This document shows, piece by piece, positions 35,322 through 44,203 of a stretch of DNA of 64,000 nucleotides. The stretch is from Oscillibacter ruminantium GH1. GTDB lineage: Bacteria; Bacillota; Clostridia; Oscillospirales; Oscillospiraceae. The DNA lies in contig NZ_DF158896.1 in NCBI RefSeq assembly GCF_000307265.1, positions 473,209 through 537,208 of the forward strand, in the 5' to 3' direction. The notes beneath the pieces were generated by a model. It ran no database searches. It was not told the DNA's origin and saw only the letters and a list, made by a program, of their open reading frames with translations. Positions within the stretch are counted from its first letter, which is position 1, and the number at the start of each line of letters is the position of its first letter. A program made the position numbers and the translations under genes.

Positions 35322-35963
35322 TTAAAATCCAGATTCCGCCAAAAAGGCGGGGGTAATGCCAGTACCGGCCGGGCGACACGGCTGCATCCACTTTTCTACA
35401 TATTTTGCAATTGCGTCGTTTTCAAGATTGACGGTGTCGCCCACCCGGCGCTCAGAGAGGGTGGTTTCCTGCGCTGTGTGTGGGATGATGGAGACAGAAA
35501 AATCCTCCCGTCCCATGGACGCCACCGTCAGGCTGATTCCATCAATGGCGACGGAGCCTTTTTCCACGATGTAGCGGAGGATTTTCGGCTCTGCGGACAC
35601 GGTGTACCACACGGCATTTCCGTCCCGGCGAATGCGCAGGAGTTTGCCGGTTCCGTCAATGTGGCCGGAGACGATGTGTCCGCCAAAGCGTCCGCCCGCG
35701 GACATGGCCCGCTCCAGATTGACATGGCTTCCGGGTATGAGACTGCCCAACGAGGAGCGGTTCAGTGTTTCGTGCATCACGTCGGCGGAAAATACCCGCT
35801 GTTCAAGGGCGGAGACGGTGAGGCATACGCCGTTGACCGCCACGCTGTCCCCCAGCTTGAGATCGTCAAAAATACGTTCGGCCTGCACGGTCAGTACCGC
35901 GCATTCGCCCCCGCGCCGCAGACTGCGCACGGTTCCAAGCTCCTCGATTAATCCTGTGAACAC
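35322..35963 (-). CDS. ribE: Riboflavin synthase, alpha subunit
   Basis: 213 aa from a GTG at 35963 behind GAGGTGGAACC. It has the duplicated lumazine-binding domain: [12 protein letters not shown] with NGVCLTV in the first copy and DGISLTV in the second, and the [17 protein letters not shown] linker region. It dismutates two lumazines into riboflavin. Its start overlaps the end of ribD by 16 bases. Confidence 0.95.
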   Translation of the reverse strand: MFTGLIEELGTVRSLRRGGECAVLTVQAERIFDDLKLGDSVAVNGVCLTVSALEQRVFSADVMHETLNRSSLGSLIPGSHVNLERAMSAGGRFGGHIVSGHIDGTGKLLRIRRDGNAVWYTVSAEPKILRYIVEKGSVAIDGISLTVASMGREDFSVSIIPHTAQETTLSERRVGDTVNLENDAIAKYVEKWMQPCRPAGTGITPAFLAESGF

Positions 35964-37051
35964 GGCGGTTCCACCTCGCTTTCCAAAAGGAAATCCTCTC
36001 CCACACAGGTCACGGTGGTATTGACCAAATGCCAAGCGTCTCCGGGAGCGGCGGCGCCACGGCCGCCGATGGGGGATTTGGCCTCCGCGCCGCCCAAGAG
36101 CTTTGGCGCAAGGTAGCACTGTACCTTTTGTACAATTCCGCTTTTCAGCGCGGACCAGTTCAGCGATCCGCCGCCCTCCAGCAAAACGCTGTCGATCTTT
36201 CTTCCACCCAGCTCCGCCATCAAGGCCCGCAGGCCCACATGTCCGTCCCATTCCGGCAGGTCCAAAACCTCGCATCCCGCTTGCTGATAGGCAAGCCGTT
36301 TGCGCTCATCCGGGCGGACAGCGGCGAGAATGGTGGGGACCTGCGCCGCCGTTTGCACGATTTTTGAATCCAACGGCGTGCGTAGGTGGGTGTCGCAGAT
36401 CACACGGACGGGATTCTTTCCGCCCTCCATCCGACACGTCAGCAGGGGATCGTCCGCCAGTATCGTTCCAATTCCCACCATAATGGCCGAATAACGGTGT
36501 CGGTCGGCCTGCACCCGCGCCCGGGCCGCCTCGCCGGTGATCCACTTGGAAGCGCCGGTATAGGCGGCGATTTTTCCGTCCATCGTCATGGCGTATTTCA
36601 TCACGACAAAGGGGGTTCCTTGGCGAATAAAGTGGAAAAACACCTCGTTGAGCCGATCACAGGCCTCCCGCAAAACCCCTTCCGTCACCGTTACACCATA
36701 GGATCGCAGAATTGCCGCGCCCTTTCCGCAGACCAGCGGATTGGGGTCGCAAGAGCCGATCACCACCCTTGCGACGCCGCTTTCCAAAATTGCCTCCGTG
36801 CAAGGGGGTGTCTTCCCGTGGTGGCAGCAGGGCTCCAGCGTCACGTACAGCGTCGCCCCCGCGGGGGAGGTCTTGCAGTCGGCCAGCGCGCTGCGCTCCG
36901 CATGAGGGCCGCCGTATTGTTGGTGCCAGCCCCGCCCGATGATTTGTCCGTTCTTCACGAGCACCGCGCCCACCATGGGATTGGGCGCGACACTGCCGCA
37001 GCCCTTGCGGGCCAAGTCCAGTGCCAAAGCCATGTAGTCTCTGTCTTCCAT
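35948..37051 (-). CDS. ribD: Riboflavin biosynthesis deaminase/reductase
   Basis: 367 aa; the ATG at 37051 follows GGAGGCACTGC, immediately past the riboswitch terminators. Residues 1-145 are the zinc-dependent deaminase (GGPHAERSAL; TLEPCCHHGKTPPC; NPLVCGKG), residues 150-367 the NADPH reductase (PFVVMKYAMTMDGKIAA; RVICDTHLRTPLDS; LLEGGGSLNWSAL). First gene of the rib operon. Confidence 0.96.
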   Translation of the reverse strand: MEDRDYMALALDLARKGCGSVAPNPMVGAVLVKNGQIIGRGWHQQYGGPHAERSALADCKTSPAGATLYVTLEPCCHHGKTPPCTEAILESGVARVVIGSCDPNPLVCGKGAAILRSYGVTVTEGVLREACDRLNEVFFHFIRQGTPFVVMKYAMTMDGKIAAYTGASKWITGEAARARVQADRHRYSAIMVGIGTILADDPLLTCRMEGGKNPVRVICDTHLRTPLDSKIVQTAAQVPTILAAVRPDERKRLAYQQAGCEVLDLPEWDGHVGLRALMAELGGRKIDSVLLEGGGSLNWSALKSGIVQKVQCYLAPKLLGGAEAKSPIGGRGAAAPGDAWHLVNTTVTCVGEDFLLESEVEPPCSQD

Positions 37052-37066
37052 GCAGTGCCTCCACAC

Positions 37067-37098
37067 AAAAAAATGCCTTGAACAAAATCGTTCAAGGC
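37067..37098 (-). terminator. FMN-riboswitch terminator 2
   Basis: Minus-strand stem GCCTTGAAC-GATTTT-GTTCAAGGC followed by a run of seven T, 16 bases before ribD. Confidence 0.85.
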
Positions 37099-37133
37099 AT
37101 GTGGAAAAGGAACGCCGGAGCAGGCGTATTTTT

Positions 37134-37173
37134 GACAAAAAAGCTCTGGAATGATCGCAATCATCCCAGAGCA
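37134..37173 (-). terminator. FMN-riboswitch terminator 1
   Basis: Minus-strand stem GCTCTGGGATGAT...ATCATTCCAGAGC followed by TTTTTT, between the aptamer and the second terminator. Confidence 0.8.
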
Positions 37174-37212
37174 GGTCAACAAAAATACGCGCAGCATCTG
37201 CGCAAAATTATC

Positions 37213-37321
37213 GCATCTTCTTTCATCCAGACTGTACTGTCGGCTTCGGAATCACACCGAATCATGCCTTGCGGCTCGTGGGCTTTACCACCGGTAGGGA
37301 ATTGCACCCTGCCCTGAAGAT
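37213..37321 (-). ncRNA. FMN riboswitch (RFN element)
   Basis: Minus strand carries the RFN hallmarks: ATCTTCAGGGCAGGGTG at the 5' end, TGAAATTCC-like GCAATTCCCTACCGGTGG, AAGCCCACGAGCC, TTCCGAAGCCGAC and GGATGAAAGAAGAT closing P1. FMN binding should favour the downstream terminators and shut off ribD-ribE-ribBA-ribH. Confidence 0.96.
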
Positions 37322-37341
37322 TTTATTCACTTGTCCCTGAC

Positions 37342-37370
37342 AATATAGCACCGCTTTTGGGAGATGTCAA
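37342..37370 (-). promoter_or_regulatory. Promoter of the riboflavin operon
   Basis: TTGACA at 37365-37370, 17-base spacer, TATATT at 37342-37347 on the minus strand, about 20 bases before the riboswitch. Confidence 0.88.
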
Positions 37371-37607
37371 GCAGGTGGGGCGCGGACCCCGATGCAAAGG
37401 GCTGGACAGAAATCTTCGGTAAAAAAATCCGTTCGGATGGGCGTGCCTTCAGGGGCAGAGGGGAAAAACGGGGTGGAGGAGCGACAAAATTCGAGCGGTT
37501 CAAACGGTTTTGAATGAAACGATGCACCGGTTTTTGGTTGAAACAGACAAAATTGTGTGATAGAGTAAATAGAAAACCGCCGCTCTGGCGCAGAGAGAAG
37601 GGCTTCC

Positions 37608-38894
37608 GTGGGCGAAAAGGCCGACTTGCGGGGAAAGCACGTCTCCTCCCTGATCCCCGGTATTCTCCTGATTATACTTGCATCCCAAATCTATATCAGT
37701 TTGTTTTCCGGGCGGCTTTTGATTACGGTCGCCGCGGCGCTGCTGCCGATTTTGGCCTTTTTGTGGCCCGATTTTTTGTTGATGCCGTCCGCTCTGCTTG
37801 CATCGGTAGGCATTTTTTTGCTGCGGCTGCTGCTGCAGCCGGGGGGAAGTTTTGCACAGAGCTGTCAGGTCCACGCGCCGGAGATGCTGTTTTATCTGGT
37901 TGACTGCGTTTTGCTGTCACTCTATCTCCGCCGCGTTCCTCTGCGGCCGGTGCGGCCGGAAAAATTCCTGCCGCTGGCGGGGATCGACATGATCTCCAAC
38001 GTGGCGGAGCTGCTGGTGCGCACGGGGGTTGCCGCGTTTGCGCCGCTGTCCCTTTTGCAGCTTTTGGGCGTGGCCGCCGTGCGGACGTTTCTGGTTTGGG
38101 TCACCTTGCGGATGTTGGACGCTTACAGCATTCAGGTTCTTCGCCGGGAAGAAGCGGAGCGCTATCAGCGGCTGCTGCTGATGACGGCCTCGCTGAAAAG
38201 CGAGGTGGCATGGATGACAAAGGGAACCGCGCTGATCGAGGACACGATGCACACGGCCTATCACCTGTACGGCGAGTTAAGAGACAGCGGGGCGCAGAGC
38301 AGGCAGGTGGAGGCGGCACTCACGATTGCCAAGGACATCCACGAGGTGAAAAAAGAATATTTTCAAATTGTGCGTGGAATTATGGAAGCGCTGGAGAGCG
38401 ACGTTGACAGCGGCGGCATGGAGCTGGGTGAGCTGCTGCGGATCATGGGGGAAAGCACGCGGCGAACCGCCCATGCGGCAGGGAAAACCGTATCCCTTAC
38501 CACCGTTTGCACCGAAAAGATTACCCTGCGCCAGCACCACTATTTGATGTCTGTGCTGCGAAACCTGCTGAACAACGCCGTGGAGGCCGCACCCGACGGC
38601 GAAGAGGCTCATCTCACGCTCCATGTACAAAGCGAGGGGGATGAGCTTGTCTTTCAGGTGGAGGACGACTGCGGCGGTATTCTGCCACAGCATCTGGAGC
38701 AGATTTTTCTGCCGGGCTTTTCCAGCAAGATCAACGAGACAACCGGCGAAGTCAATCGGGGACTGGGGCTGACCATTGTCAAAGAGCTGGTGGAGGATCG
38801 GCTCCACGGCAGCGTCAGCGTCCGCTCCGAGGAGGGGAAAACGGTATTTGCCGTTCGCGTTTCGCGGCGGGAGCTGATGGCGGAGGAGGACTGA
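37608..38894 (+). CDS. Membrane sensor histidine kinase, GlnK-like
   Basis: 428 aa from a GTG. Residues 10-170 hold about five hydrophobic helices, so sensing is in or at the membrane. A coiled dimerisation segment follows (about 185-265, with ALTIAKDIHEVKKEYFQIVRG carrying a His where the phosphoacceptor helix belongs) and then a HATPase domain (NLLNNAVEA, EDDCGGILPQHLEQIFLPGFSSK, GLGLTIVKELVE). The unusual H-box (HEVKKEY instead of HEIRNP) and the partner fit the GlnK/YcbA kinase type of Bacillus. It is 1 base from its regulator. Confidence 0.85.
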   Translation: MGEKADLRGKHVSSLIPGILLIILASQIYISLFSGRLLITVAAALLPILAFLWPDFLLMPSALLASVGIFLLRLLLQPGGSFAQSCQVHAPEMLFYLVDCVLLSLYLRRVPLRPVRPEKFLPLAGIDMISNVAELLVRTGVAAFAPLSLLQLLGVAAVRTFLVWVTLRMLDAYSIQVLRREEAERYQRLLLMTASLKSEVAWMTKGTALIEDTMHTAYHLYGELRDSGAQSRQVEAALTIAKDIHEVKKEYFQIVRGIMEALESDVDSGGMELGELLRIMGESTRRTAHAAGKTVSLTTVCTEKITLRQHHYLMSVLRNLLNNAVEAAPDGEEAHLTLHVQSEGDELVFQVEDDCGGILPQHLEQIFLPGFSSKINETTGEVNRGLGLTIVKELVEDRLHGSVSVRSEEGKTVFAVRVSRRELMAEED

Positions 38895-38895
38895 C

Positions 38896-39759
38896 ATGGA
38901 TATCTATCTTGTGGACGATGACCCCGCTGTGCGCAATGTGCTGCAGCTGATTTTAGAACGGGACGAGCGGTGCTGTCTGGTGGGCTGCGGAGAAAACGGC
39001 ACGGAGGCGCTGGAGGACCTGCGTCATGTCCGGCCAGAATTGGTGCTGGCGGATTTTTTGATGCCGGGGATGGACGGCGTGGAATTTGTGCGGCGGGCAA
39101 AAAAGCTGTTTCCGGCGGTGCGCTTTGTTATGCTCTCCCAAGTGTCCTCCAAGGATATGGTGGCTGAGGCATATGACGCGGGAGTGGACTTTTTTATCTC
39201 CAAGCCCGTGAACAGTGTGGAGGTTTTGAGCGTGATCGGAAAGGTGGGGGAACTGCTGACTATGGACCGCACCTTGGACCAGCTCCGCTCTCTTTTGCAG
39301 GATACGCCCGCGCTTCAGAAAGAAGCGTCCGTTCGCTCTTCCGCACCACAGGAGGGAGACGGGCGGAGGCAGGCGGCCTTGACCGCCATCCTTCAGAAGA
39401 TCGGTCTTGGCGGCGACCCAGCCTGTCGGGAAATTATTCAGGCGGCGGAGTATCTGGCCGACTGTGGAACGCAGGCGGAGACTGTGACGGTGGCGCAGTG
39501 CTGCGCCCATTTCAGCGCCTCGCCCAAATCCATGGAGCAGAGGATTCGCCGTGCCGCCGCCGCAGGCATGGTGAATCTCGCCAACCTTGGCATTGAGGAT
39601 TACGGCAACGATACGTTTACCGAGTATGCTGGGACGTTGTATCACTTTGAGCAGGTGCGGCGGGAGATGGACTGTATCCGCGGCAAGAGTGGACAGCATG
39701 GCCGCGCCTCTTTGAAAAAATTTCTTTATGCGCTGGCTGCGCTTTCCAGCGAACGCTGA
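38896..39759 (+). CDS. GlnL-like response regulator with YcbB domain
   Basis: 287 aa. Receiver domain 1-120 with Asp53 (LVLADFLMPGMDG) and the conserved Lys in FISKPVN. The C-terminal half (about 160-287, QKIGLGGDPACREIIQAAEYL, SASPKSMEQRIRRAAAAGMVNLANLG) matches the YcbB-type DNA-binding domain of GlnL/YcbB, which in Bacillus activates glutamine uptake and glutaminase genes. The next gene downstream is a membrane transporter, a plausible target. Confidence 0.85.
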   Translation: MDIYLVDDDPAVRNVLQLILERDERCCLVGCGENGTEALEDLRHVRPELVLADFLMPGMDGVEFVRRAKKLFPAVRFVMLSQVSSKDMVAEAYDAGVDFFISKPVNSVEVLSVIGKVGELLTMDRTLDQLRSLLQDTPALQKEASVRSSAPQEGDGRRQAALTAILQKIGLGGDPACREIIQAAEYLADCGTQAETVTVAQCCAHFSASPKSMEQRIRRAAAAGMVNLANLGIEDYGNDTFTEYAGTLYHFEQVRREMDCIRGKSGQHGRASLKKFLYALAALSSER

Positions 39760-39819
39760 CAGACGAGGAGCCTTTTAGTGTCCTGAATCCGAAGAAAACT
39801 AAAAAAAGATTATCGCCTG

Positions 39820-39857
39820 AACCGCGCTCTCCGAAGAAATCCGGGGGCGCGGTTTTT
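39820..39857 (+). terminator. Intrinsic terminator
   Basis: AACCGCGC...GCGCGGTT stem followed by TTTTT, after the response regulator. Confidence 0.8.
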
Positions 39858-40014
39858 CTGCCGTTTGTGCGCCATATGAAATCTTTTGGCATGTGGAGAT
39901 TCAATTATATGAAATTATGTACTACCGGTTATTCACAAAAGGAAATGCAATATTTATACAAGTACTACAAAAATGACAATAATTAAAAATTTGACACTTT
40001 CTTTTTGTTACTTT

Positions 40015-40043
40015 TTGAAGATTTCGGAACTTCCCCGATAAAT
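40015..40043 (+). promoter_or_regulatory. Likely promoter of the YkvI-like gene
   Basis: TTGAAG, 17-base spacer, ATAAAT, 89 bases before the ATG. The 372-base gap 39760-40131 is otherwise AT-rich; a small GCAGG...CCTGC palindrome near 40078-40093 could be an operator. Confidence 0.5.
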
Positions 40044-40131
40044 TGAATACAAACACAGCAACGCGCCATACAAGTAGGCAGGATAATACCTGCATGGCTG
40101 ATCTTGCAGTAAAAAAATAGGAGGGAGCACC

Positions 40132-41277
40132 ATGAAGAAAGTCAGTCTGACCAATGTTGTGAAATTCGCGGGGGCATATGTGGCTTGCGCCATCGGTTCC
40201 GGCTTCGCCACGGGACAGGAGATCATGCAGTTTTTTACAGCGCAGGGGATCGCCAGCATCCTTGGGTGTCTTGTGACCATGGGCGTTTTTGGCTGGGTGG
40301 GCGGCACAATTATGAAGCACGCCCGGGCTTTGGAACTGAAAGATCCGGGAGCGATCGTCCGCTACTATTTCGGCAACACGATGGGCAGGGCGTTTGAGAT
40401 TATTTTCCAAGTGTTCCTGTTTGGCATTTTTGTCATTATGATCGCGGGAGCCGGGGCTACGCTTGCGGAATATTACGGCATCAACCCCTATGTCGGGCGC
40501 GTCATAATGACTGTCATCGCGTTTTTGTCCGTTATTTTGAGTCTGCGAAAGCTGACGGATATTCTGGGCAGTATGGGGGTTGTCATCATCGTTTTCTCTG
40601 TGGCCATCGGCCTGATCAGCTTTTTCCGGAACCCCGGCGCGCTGATGGCCGCCAATGAGATGGCCGCCACGATGGACCTGACGAAGACCGCCGGCGGCTG
40701 GTTCTTCTCCAGCATTCTCTATCCCGCGTTCAACGCCATCTGCGTCCTGATTTTTGCGGCGGGCATCGGTGCGGGCGCGAACAACGAGAAGGAAGCGCTG
40801 TACGGCGGACTGCTGGGAGGCTTGCTGTTCGGTTTGGCGGTACTGTGCATGAATCTGGGGCTGATGGCCAATTTCTCGGCAGTGGTGGGACGGGAAGTTC
40901 CCACGCTGGTGCTGGCAAATCAGCTGGGCGGCGTTGTGGGTGTGATTTTCTCCGTAATTATCATCTGCGGCGTCTATACCACGGCGGTCCCCATGCTGTG
41001 GAGCACGGCCAGCTGCTTTGGACCGGAGGGGACCAAAAGATTCAAGGTTGCGGCGCTGGTGTTGGCTGTGCTGGCCTTCCTGCTGGGCATGACGGATTTC
41101 AGCGTACTGGTCAACACAATCTATCCCGCCAGCGGTTATATGGGTATCATCCTGATGCTGACGATGCTGGGCCGCTGCCTCTTTGACAAGCGGAACAAGC
41201 TGACCGTGGGTCACAGTTTAAATCAAAAGCCTGCTAAAAAAGGGCACAAAAGCATGGGCGCGATTTCCCAAGCCTAA
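40132..41277 (+). CDS. YkvI-like membrane transporter
   Basis: 381 aa, about ten helices. The N-terminal AGAYVACAIGSGFATGQEIMQFF is the characteristic first helix of YkvI-type proteins, distant relatives of amino-acid transporters of the LeuT-fold group. Further segments: AAGIGAGANNEKEALYGGLLGG and NTIYPASGYMGIILM. Substrate unknown. Start follows AGGAGGGAGCACC. The upstream GlnK/GlnL-like system suggests an amino acid or amide as substrate, which is inference. Confidence 0.85.
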   Translation: MKKVSLTNVVKFAGAYVACAIGSGFATGQEIMQFFTAQGIASILGCLVTMGVFGWVGGTIMKHARALELKDPGAIVRYYFGNTMGRAFEIIFQVFLFGIFVIMIAGAGATLAEYYGINPYVGRVIMTVIAFLSVILSLRKLTDILGSMGVVIIVFSVAIGLISFFRNPGALMAANEMAATMDLTKTAGGWFFSSILYPAFNAICVLIFAAGIGAGANNEKEALYGGLLGGLLFGLAVLCMNLGLMANFSAVVGREVPTLVLANQLGGVVGVIFSVIIICGVYTTAVPMLWSTASCFGPEGTKRFKVAALVLAVLAFLLGMTDFSVLVNTIYPASGYMGIILMLTMLGRCLFDKRNKLTVGHSLNQKPAKKGHKSMGAISQA

Positions 41278-41292
41278 AAAACGAGGAGCTGA

Positions 41293-41331
41293 GAGTTCGC
41301 CGGAAACCTACGGGTCCCGGCGGACTTTTTT
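41293..41331 (+). terminator. Intrinsic terminator
   Basis: GTTCGCCGG...CCGGCGGAC stem followed by TTTTTTGCTTTTTT. Confidence 0.85.
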
Positions 41332-41472
41332 GCTTTTTTGCAGGGGAGTCGGCCGCCGCCGGGAGCCGCTCAAAATGCTGCGGCGGGACGGTTGGTTTCT
41401 GCCGGGGGAAGACGGCATTTATGGAAAAGTGAAAGGATAAGACGTAAAATTTTTAAAAATTAAAAATATCCC

Positions 41473-41501
41473 TTACATTTTCCTTAAAAATGTGCTAGAA
41501 T
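41473..41501 (+). promoter_or_regulatory. Promoter of carD leader
   Basis: TTACAT, 17-base spacer, TAGAAT. Transcription would begin near 41508, 196 bases before carD. Confidence 0.6.
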
Positions 41502-41507
41502 AGTAAA

Positions 41508-41700
41508 TGTTAGATGTGCGGTTCAGCAGCCGATGACTCGGCCGCTGGACCGGCACGCTTTTCTTAAGAGATGAGGAAAGCAATTTCCAAGCCGTGCGCC
41601 TGCCGCCAAAAAGACGGCCGCTACGCACGGCGGAAAAATAACTGGCGTTATTTTTCTGGGTGTTCCGGCAGACGGCTGCCTGCCGACGGGAAGCGGAGGA
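41508..41700 (+). ncRNA. Structured 5' leader of carD, unassigned RNA
   Basis: Four successive stems: 41520-41551 (GGTTCAGC against GCTGGACC with inner GCCGA-TGAC-TCGGC), a stem GCCGTGCG/CGCACGGC near 41599-41631, an AT-rich perfect stem GAAAAATAAC-TGGC-GTTATTTTTC near 41634-41657 resembling an attenuator, and CGGCAG...CTGCCG near 41668-41687 next to the ribosome binding site. No known riboswitch class was recognised. Confidence 0.45.
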
Positions 41701-41703
41701 GAA

Positions 41704-42282
41704 ATGTTTCAAAAAGATGCTCTGGTAATTTACGGGAAAACGGGAGTCTGCAAGGTGATGGATATTACCACGCCTGATTTCTGCCTGGCCAAGCCCGGAG
41801 AGAAGAAAAAGCTGTATTACGTGCTCAGTCCGCTGTATCAGGACGGGACAATTTACGCGCTGGTGGATAATCCCCGGGTATTCATCCGCCCCATTTTGAC
41901 GAAGGAAGAGGCAAAGCAGCTGGTGGAACTGATTCCAACCATCCGGGCGCAGGCTTATTATGGCGGCAGTACGCAGGATTTGCGGAATCACTATCAGAAT
42001 CTGCTGGATTCCAATGATTGTGCCGATCTGGTGGAGCTTGTCATGTCCATCTATGAAAAGAAAACATATGTGGAGCAGACGAAAAAGAAGTTCGGCGCAG
42101 TCGATGAGCATTTTATGAAGCAGGCGGAGCAGCTTTTGAACGGCGAACTGGCTGCCGCTCTGGAGATAACGGTGGAGCAGGTTTCAGATTATATTGCCAC
42201 AAAGGTGAAGGGACGCAAGTCGTTGGCAGGCAGCGGCGCGCGTGCTTCGGCCAAGGAAACCGAGAACTGCGGGAACATGTAA
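41704..42282 (+). CDS. carD: CarD-family RNA polymerase-binding regulator
   Basis: 192 aa. N-terminal CarD/TRCF RNA-polymerase interaction domain about residues 1-60 (FQKDALVIYGKTGVCKVMDI; KKLYYVLSPLYQDGTIYALVDN), then a helical C-terminal domain (about 70-160, LVELIPTIRAQAYYGG, HYQNLLDSNDCADLVELVMSIYEK). CarD-like proteins bind the beta subunit and stabilise or modulate open complexes. The last 30 residues are a basic/low-complexity tail. Start follows GGAGGAGAA. Confidence 0.9.
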   Translation: MFQKDALVIYGKTGVCKVMDITTPDFCLAKPGEKKKLYYVLSPLYQDGTIYALVDNPRVFIRPILTKEEAKQLVELIPTIRAQAYYGGSTQDLRNHYQNLLDSNDCADLVELVMSIYEKKTYVEQTKKKFGAVDEHFMKQAEQLLNGELAAALEITVEQVSDYIATKVKGRKSLAGSGARASAKETENCGNM

Positions 42283-42392
42283 GATTTTCCGCCGCAGAAT
42301 GGCGGGGGTTAGACCGGGTGCTGCGGGGCAGCAATCCGACTATCTGAATAAATCAGACTTGAAAAGGCTTTTGAATACACTTTAAAATGGAC

Positions 42393-42430
42393 GAGGCGCA
42401 CACTGTTTTGAAAAACAGTGTGCGCCTCTT
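42393..42430 (+). terminator. Intrinsic terminator
   Basis: 16-bp near-perfect stem GAGGCGCACACTGTTTT...AAACAGTGTGCGCCTC with CTTTGT tail, in the 374-base gap between carD and sigK. The rest of the gap shows no gene. Confidence 0.9.
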
Positions 42431-42656
42431 TGTAAAGCGGGGGGCAAGGGGAAGCAGCCGTACCGGGATGGGCGGCCTTTTACTGCGCGGGAATCCGTGA
42501 AGCGTGATTGGCAAGGTGAGAATCTGCGCTCATAGGAGCTTACCGCCGCCGCATAGGATAGCGGGAGGGGCAATGCCTCTTGAATCGGCGGGCCGCTCGC
42601 CGTGAAAGCGGCAGCTGCGGCGCGCCCGGATACGCGCCGCGGAAGGAGGGGGCTTT

Positions 42657-43349
42657 ATGCTGACTGCGGCGCTTCTGCTGTTCGCCAATACGCTGCTGTT
42701 TTCCCTGCGCCTGAATGGGGGCGGTTCGTTTCCAAAACCTCTGACGGCGGAAGAGGAACGGGAATATCTCAACCGTATGGCGGAGGGGGACATGAAGGCG
42801 CGGGACACGCTGATCGAGCGGAATTTGAGGCTGGTAGCGCATGTGGTGAAAAAATACTATTGTTCGCAGAGCAATCAGGAGGACCTGCTTTCCATTGGAA
42901 CGATTGGGCTGATTAAGGGCATATCAACCTTTGACGCGTCGAAGGGTGCGCGCCTTGCCACCTATGCGGCCAGATGCATTGAAAATGAGATTCTGATGTA
43001 TTTCCGCAGCCAGAAAAAATTGCAGGGTGAGGTGTCATTGGCCGACTCCATTGATACGGACAAGGAGGGCAATGCCCTGCAGCTCATGGATGTGGTGGGT
43101 GCGGACGACACGATGCTGGATGACATCCATGATCGGGACAACGCCCTGCGCATCCGCCGCCTTGTGACGGAGACATTGACTACCCGGGAGGCGGAGATCA
43201 TCCGCCTGCGGTATGGTCTGGGGGGGACTGTGCCTTTAACGCAGCGGGAGGTGGCGTCGTCCTTTGGTATTTCCAGAAGCTACGTATCTAGGTTGGAATC
43301 CAAGGCGCTTGCCAAGCTGCGAGACGAGTTTGAAAAAGGAAATAAGTAA
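42657..43349 (+). CDS. sigK: Sporulation sigma factor K
   Basis: 230 aa, late mother-cell sigma factor. The hydrophobic N-terminus (MLTAALLLFANTLLFSLRL) is the pro-sequence that must be cut by SpoIVFB for activity. Then PKPLTAEEEREYLNRM, the region 2 core-binding part (ERNLRLVAHVVKKYY; DLLSIGTIGLIKGISTFDASKGARLATYAARCIENEILM) and region 4 (LTQREVASSFGISRSYVSRLESKAL). It is uninterrupted: no skin-type element splits it. Strong AAGGAGGGGG upstream. Confidence 0.95.
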   Translation: MLTAALLLFANTLLFSLRLNGGGSFPKPLTAEEEREYLNRMAEGDMKARDTLIERNLRLVAHVVKKYYCSQSNQEDLLSIGTIGLIKGISTFDASKGARLATYAARCIENEILMYFRSQKKLQGEVSLADSIDTDKEGNALQLMDVVGADDTMLDDIHDRDNALRIRRLVTETLTTREAEIIRLRYGLGGTVPLTQREVASSFGISRSYVSRLESKALAKLRDEFEKGNK

Positions 43350-43357
43350 GAAAAATG

Positions 43358-43394
43358 AACCCCGGAGCCTGATCTTGATGCAGACTTCGGGGTT
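43358..43394 (+). terminator. Intrinsic terminator
   Basis: AACCCCGGAG...CTTCGGGGTT stem with short loop, just after sigK. Confidence 0.8.
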
Positions 43395-43541
43395 TCAACG
43401 TGACGCCGCATCGACTGCACCCATTGAAACCTAGAACAGCTACAATCGGCCCCTGCTTGCCAAAAGAACCATATCGAGGCGGGAAACAAAGACTCTATCG
43501 AAAGCAGGCATGGGGGACGGGGATACTGCCTTTTCACGGAA

Positions 43542-43570
43542 TTGACATGCATGGTATGGCGCAATATAAT
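43542..43570 (+). promoter_or_regulatory. Perfect-consensus SigA promoter
   Basis: TTGACA, 17-base spacer, TATAAT: both hexamers match the consensus completely. It lies 103 bases before the VOC gene in a 323-base gap otherwise without genes. Confidence 0.9.
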
Positions 43571-43672
43571 ATTGAAACAATTCTTTTGGAAAGATGCGCC
43601 CGTTCTTTTACCAAACCTCACTATATGGCAAGAATCGGGCGCAAAATCGCAATTTATTGGAGGACAGAAGCC

Positions 43673-44080
43673 ATGCCCGAAGTCATCTTTCATCACGTTT
43701 GCATTCAAACAAATACGTATGAGGAATCGCTGCGCTTTTACTGTGATCTGCTGGATATGAAAATTGTGAAAGAAACTGCGGGATTTCATGGCAGAGCCTA
43801 TAACACATGGCTGCAAAAAGACCGCTTTGCGATTGAGCTGCAAACGCCCAAGGGCGATCAAACATTTGACCCGATCAACAGCGGCCACGCAGGGCTTGCG
43901 CATCTGTGCTTTTGGGTGGAAAACGTGGAGACGGCGTGCCGTGCACTGCAAGCAAAGAATATTACGGATTTCATTTTGCATAATGGACAGATTGTGTATC
44001 AGGTCAACGGCGGCAATCTGTTTAAGGTGAAAGCGCCGGAGGGGACAATCATCGAATTCCGGGATCAGGCGGATTGCTGA
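43673..44080 (+). CDS. VOC/glyoxalase superfamily protein
   Basis: 135 aa; ATG at 43673 after TTGGAGGAC. Two beta-alpha-beta-beta-beta units of the vicinal oxygen chelate fold: IFHHVCIQTNTYEESLRFYCDLL with a metal-type His, and GLAHLCFWVENVETACRAL in the second unit, ending KVKAPEGTIIEFRDQA with a metal-type Glu. Could be a lactoylglutathione lyase-like or other small-molecule enzyme; the substrate is not predictable. Strong own promoter, so likely expressed in vegetative growth despite the sporulation neighbours. Confidence 0.88.
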   Translation: MPEVIFHHVCIQTNTYEESLRFYCDLLDMKIVKETAGFHGRAYNTWLQKDRFAIELQTPKGDQTFDPINSGHAGLAHLCFWVENVETACRALQAKNITDFILHNGQIVYQVNGGNLFKVKAPEGTIIEFRDQADC

Positions 44081-44203
44081 ATTCAGAACAATGGGATGAT
44101 CCGCGTAGAAAGCGCAGTAACTCCATAGGACAAGGGGGTTGCGCACATAACCGCCCGATTTACTGCATAGGATGGAGCAACGCAAGGCGGGGAGTGTTGC
44201 TTT

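Noticed and set aside
39922-41214. 430-codon minus-strand frame opposite the YkvI-like gene
   Set aside because: His/Gln/Arg-rich antisense of a clear membrane protein gene.
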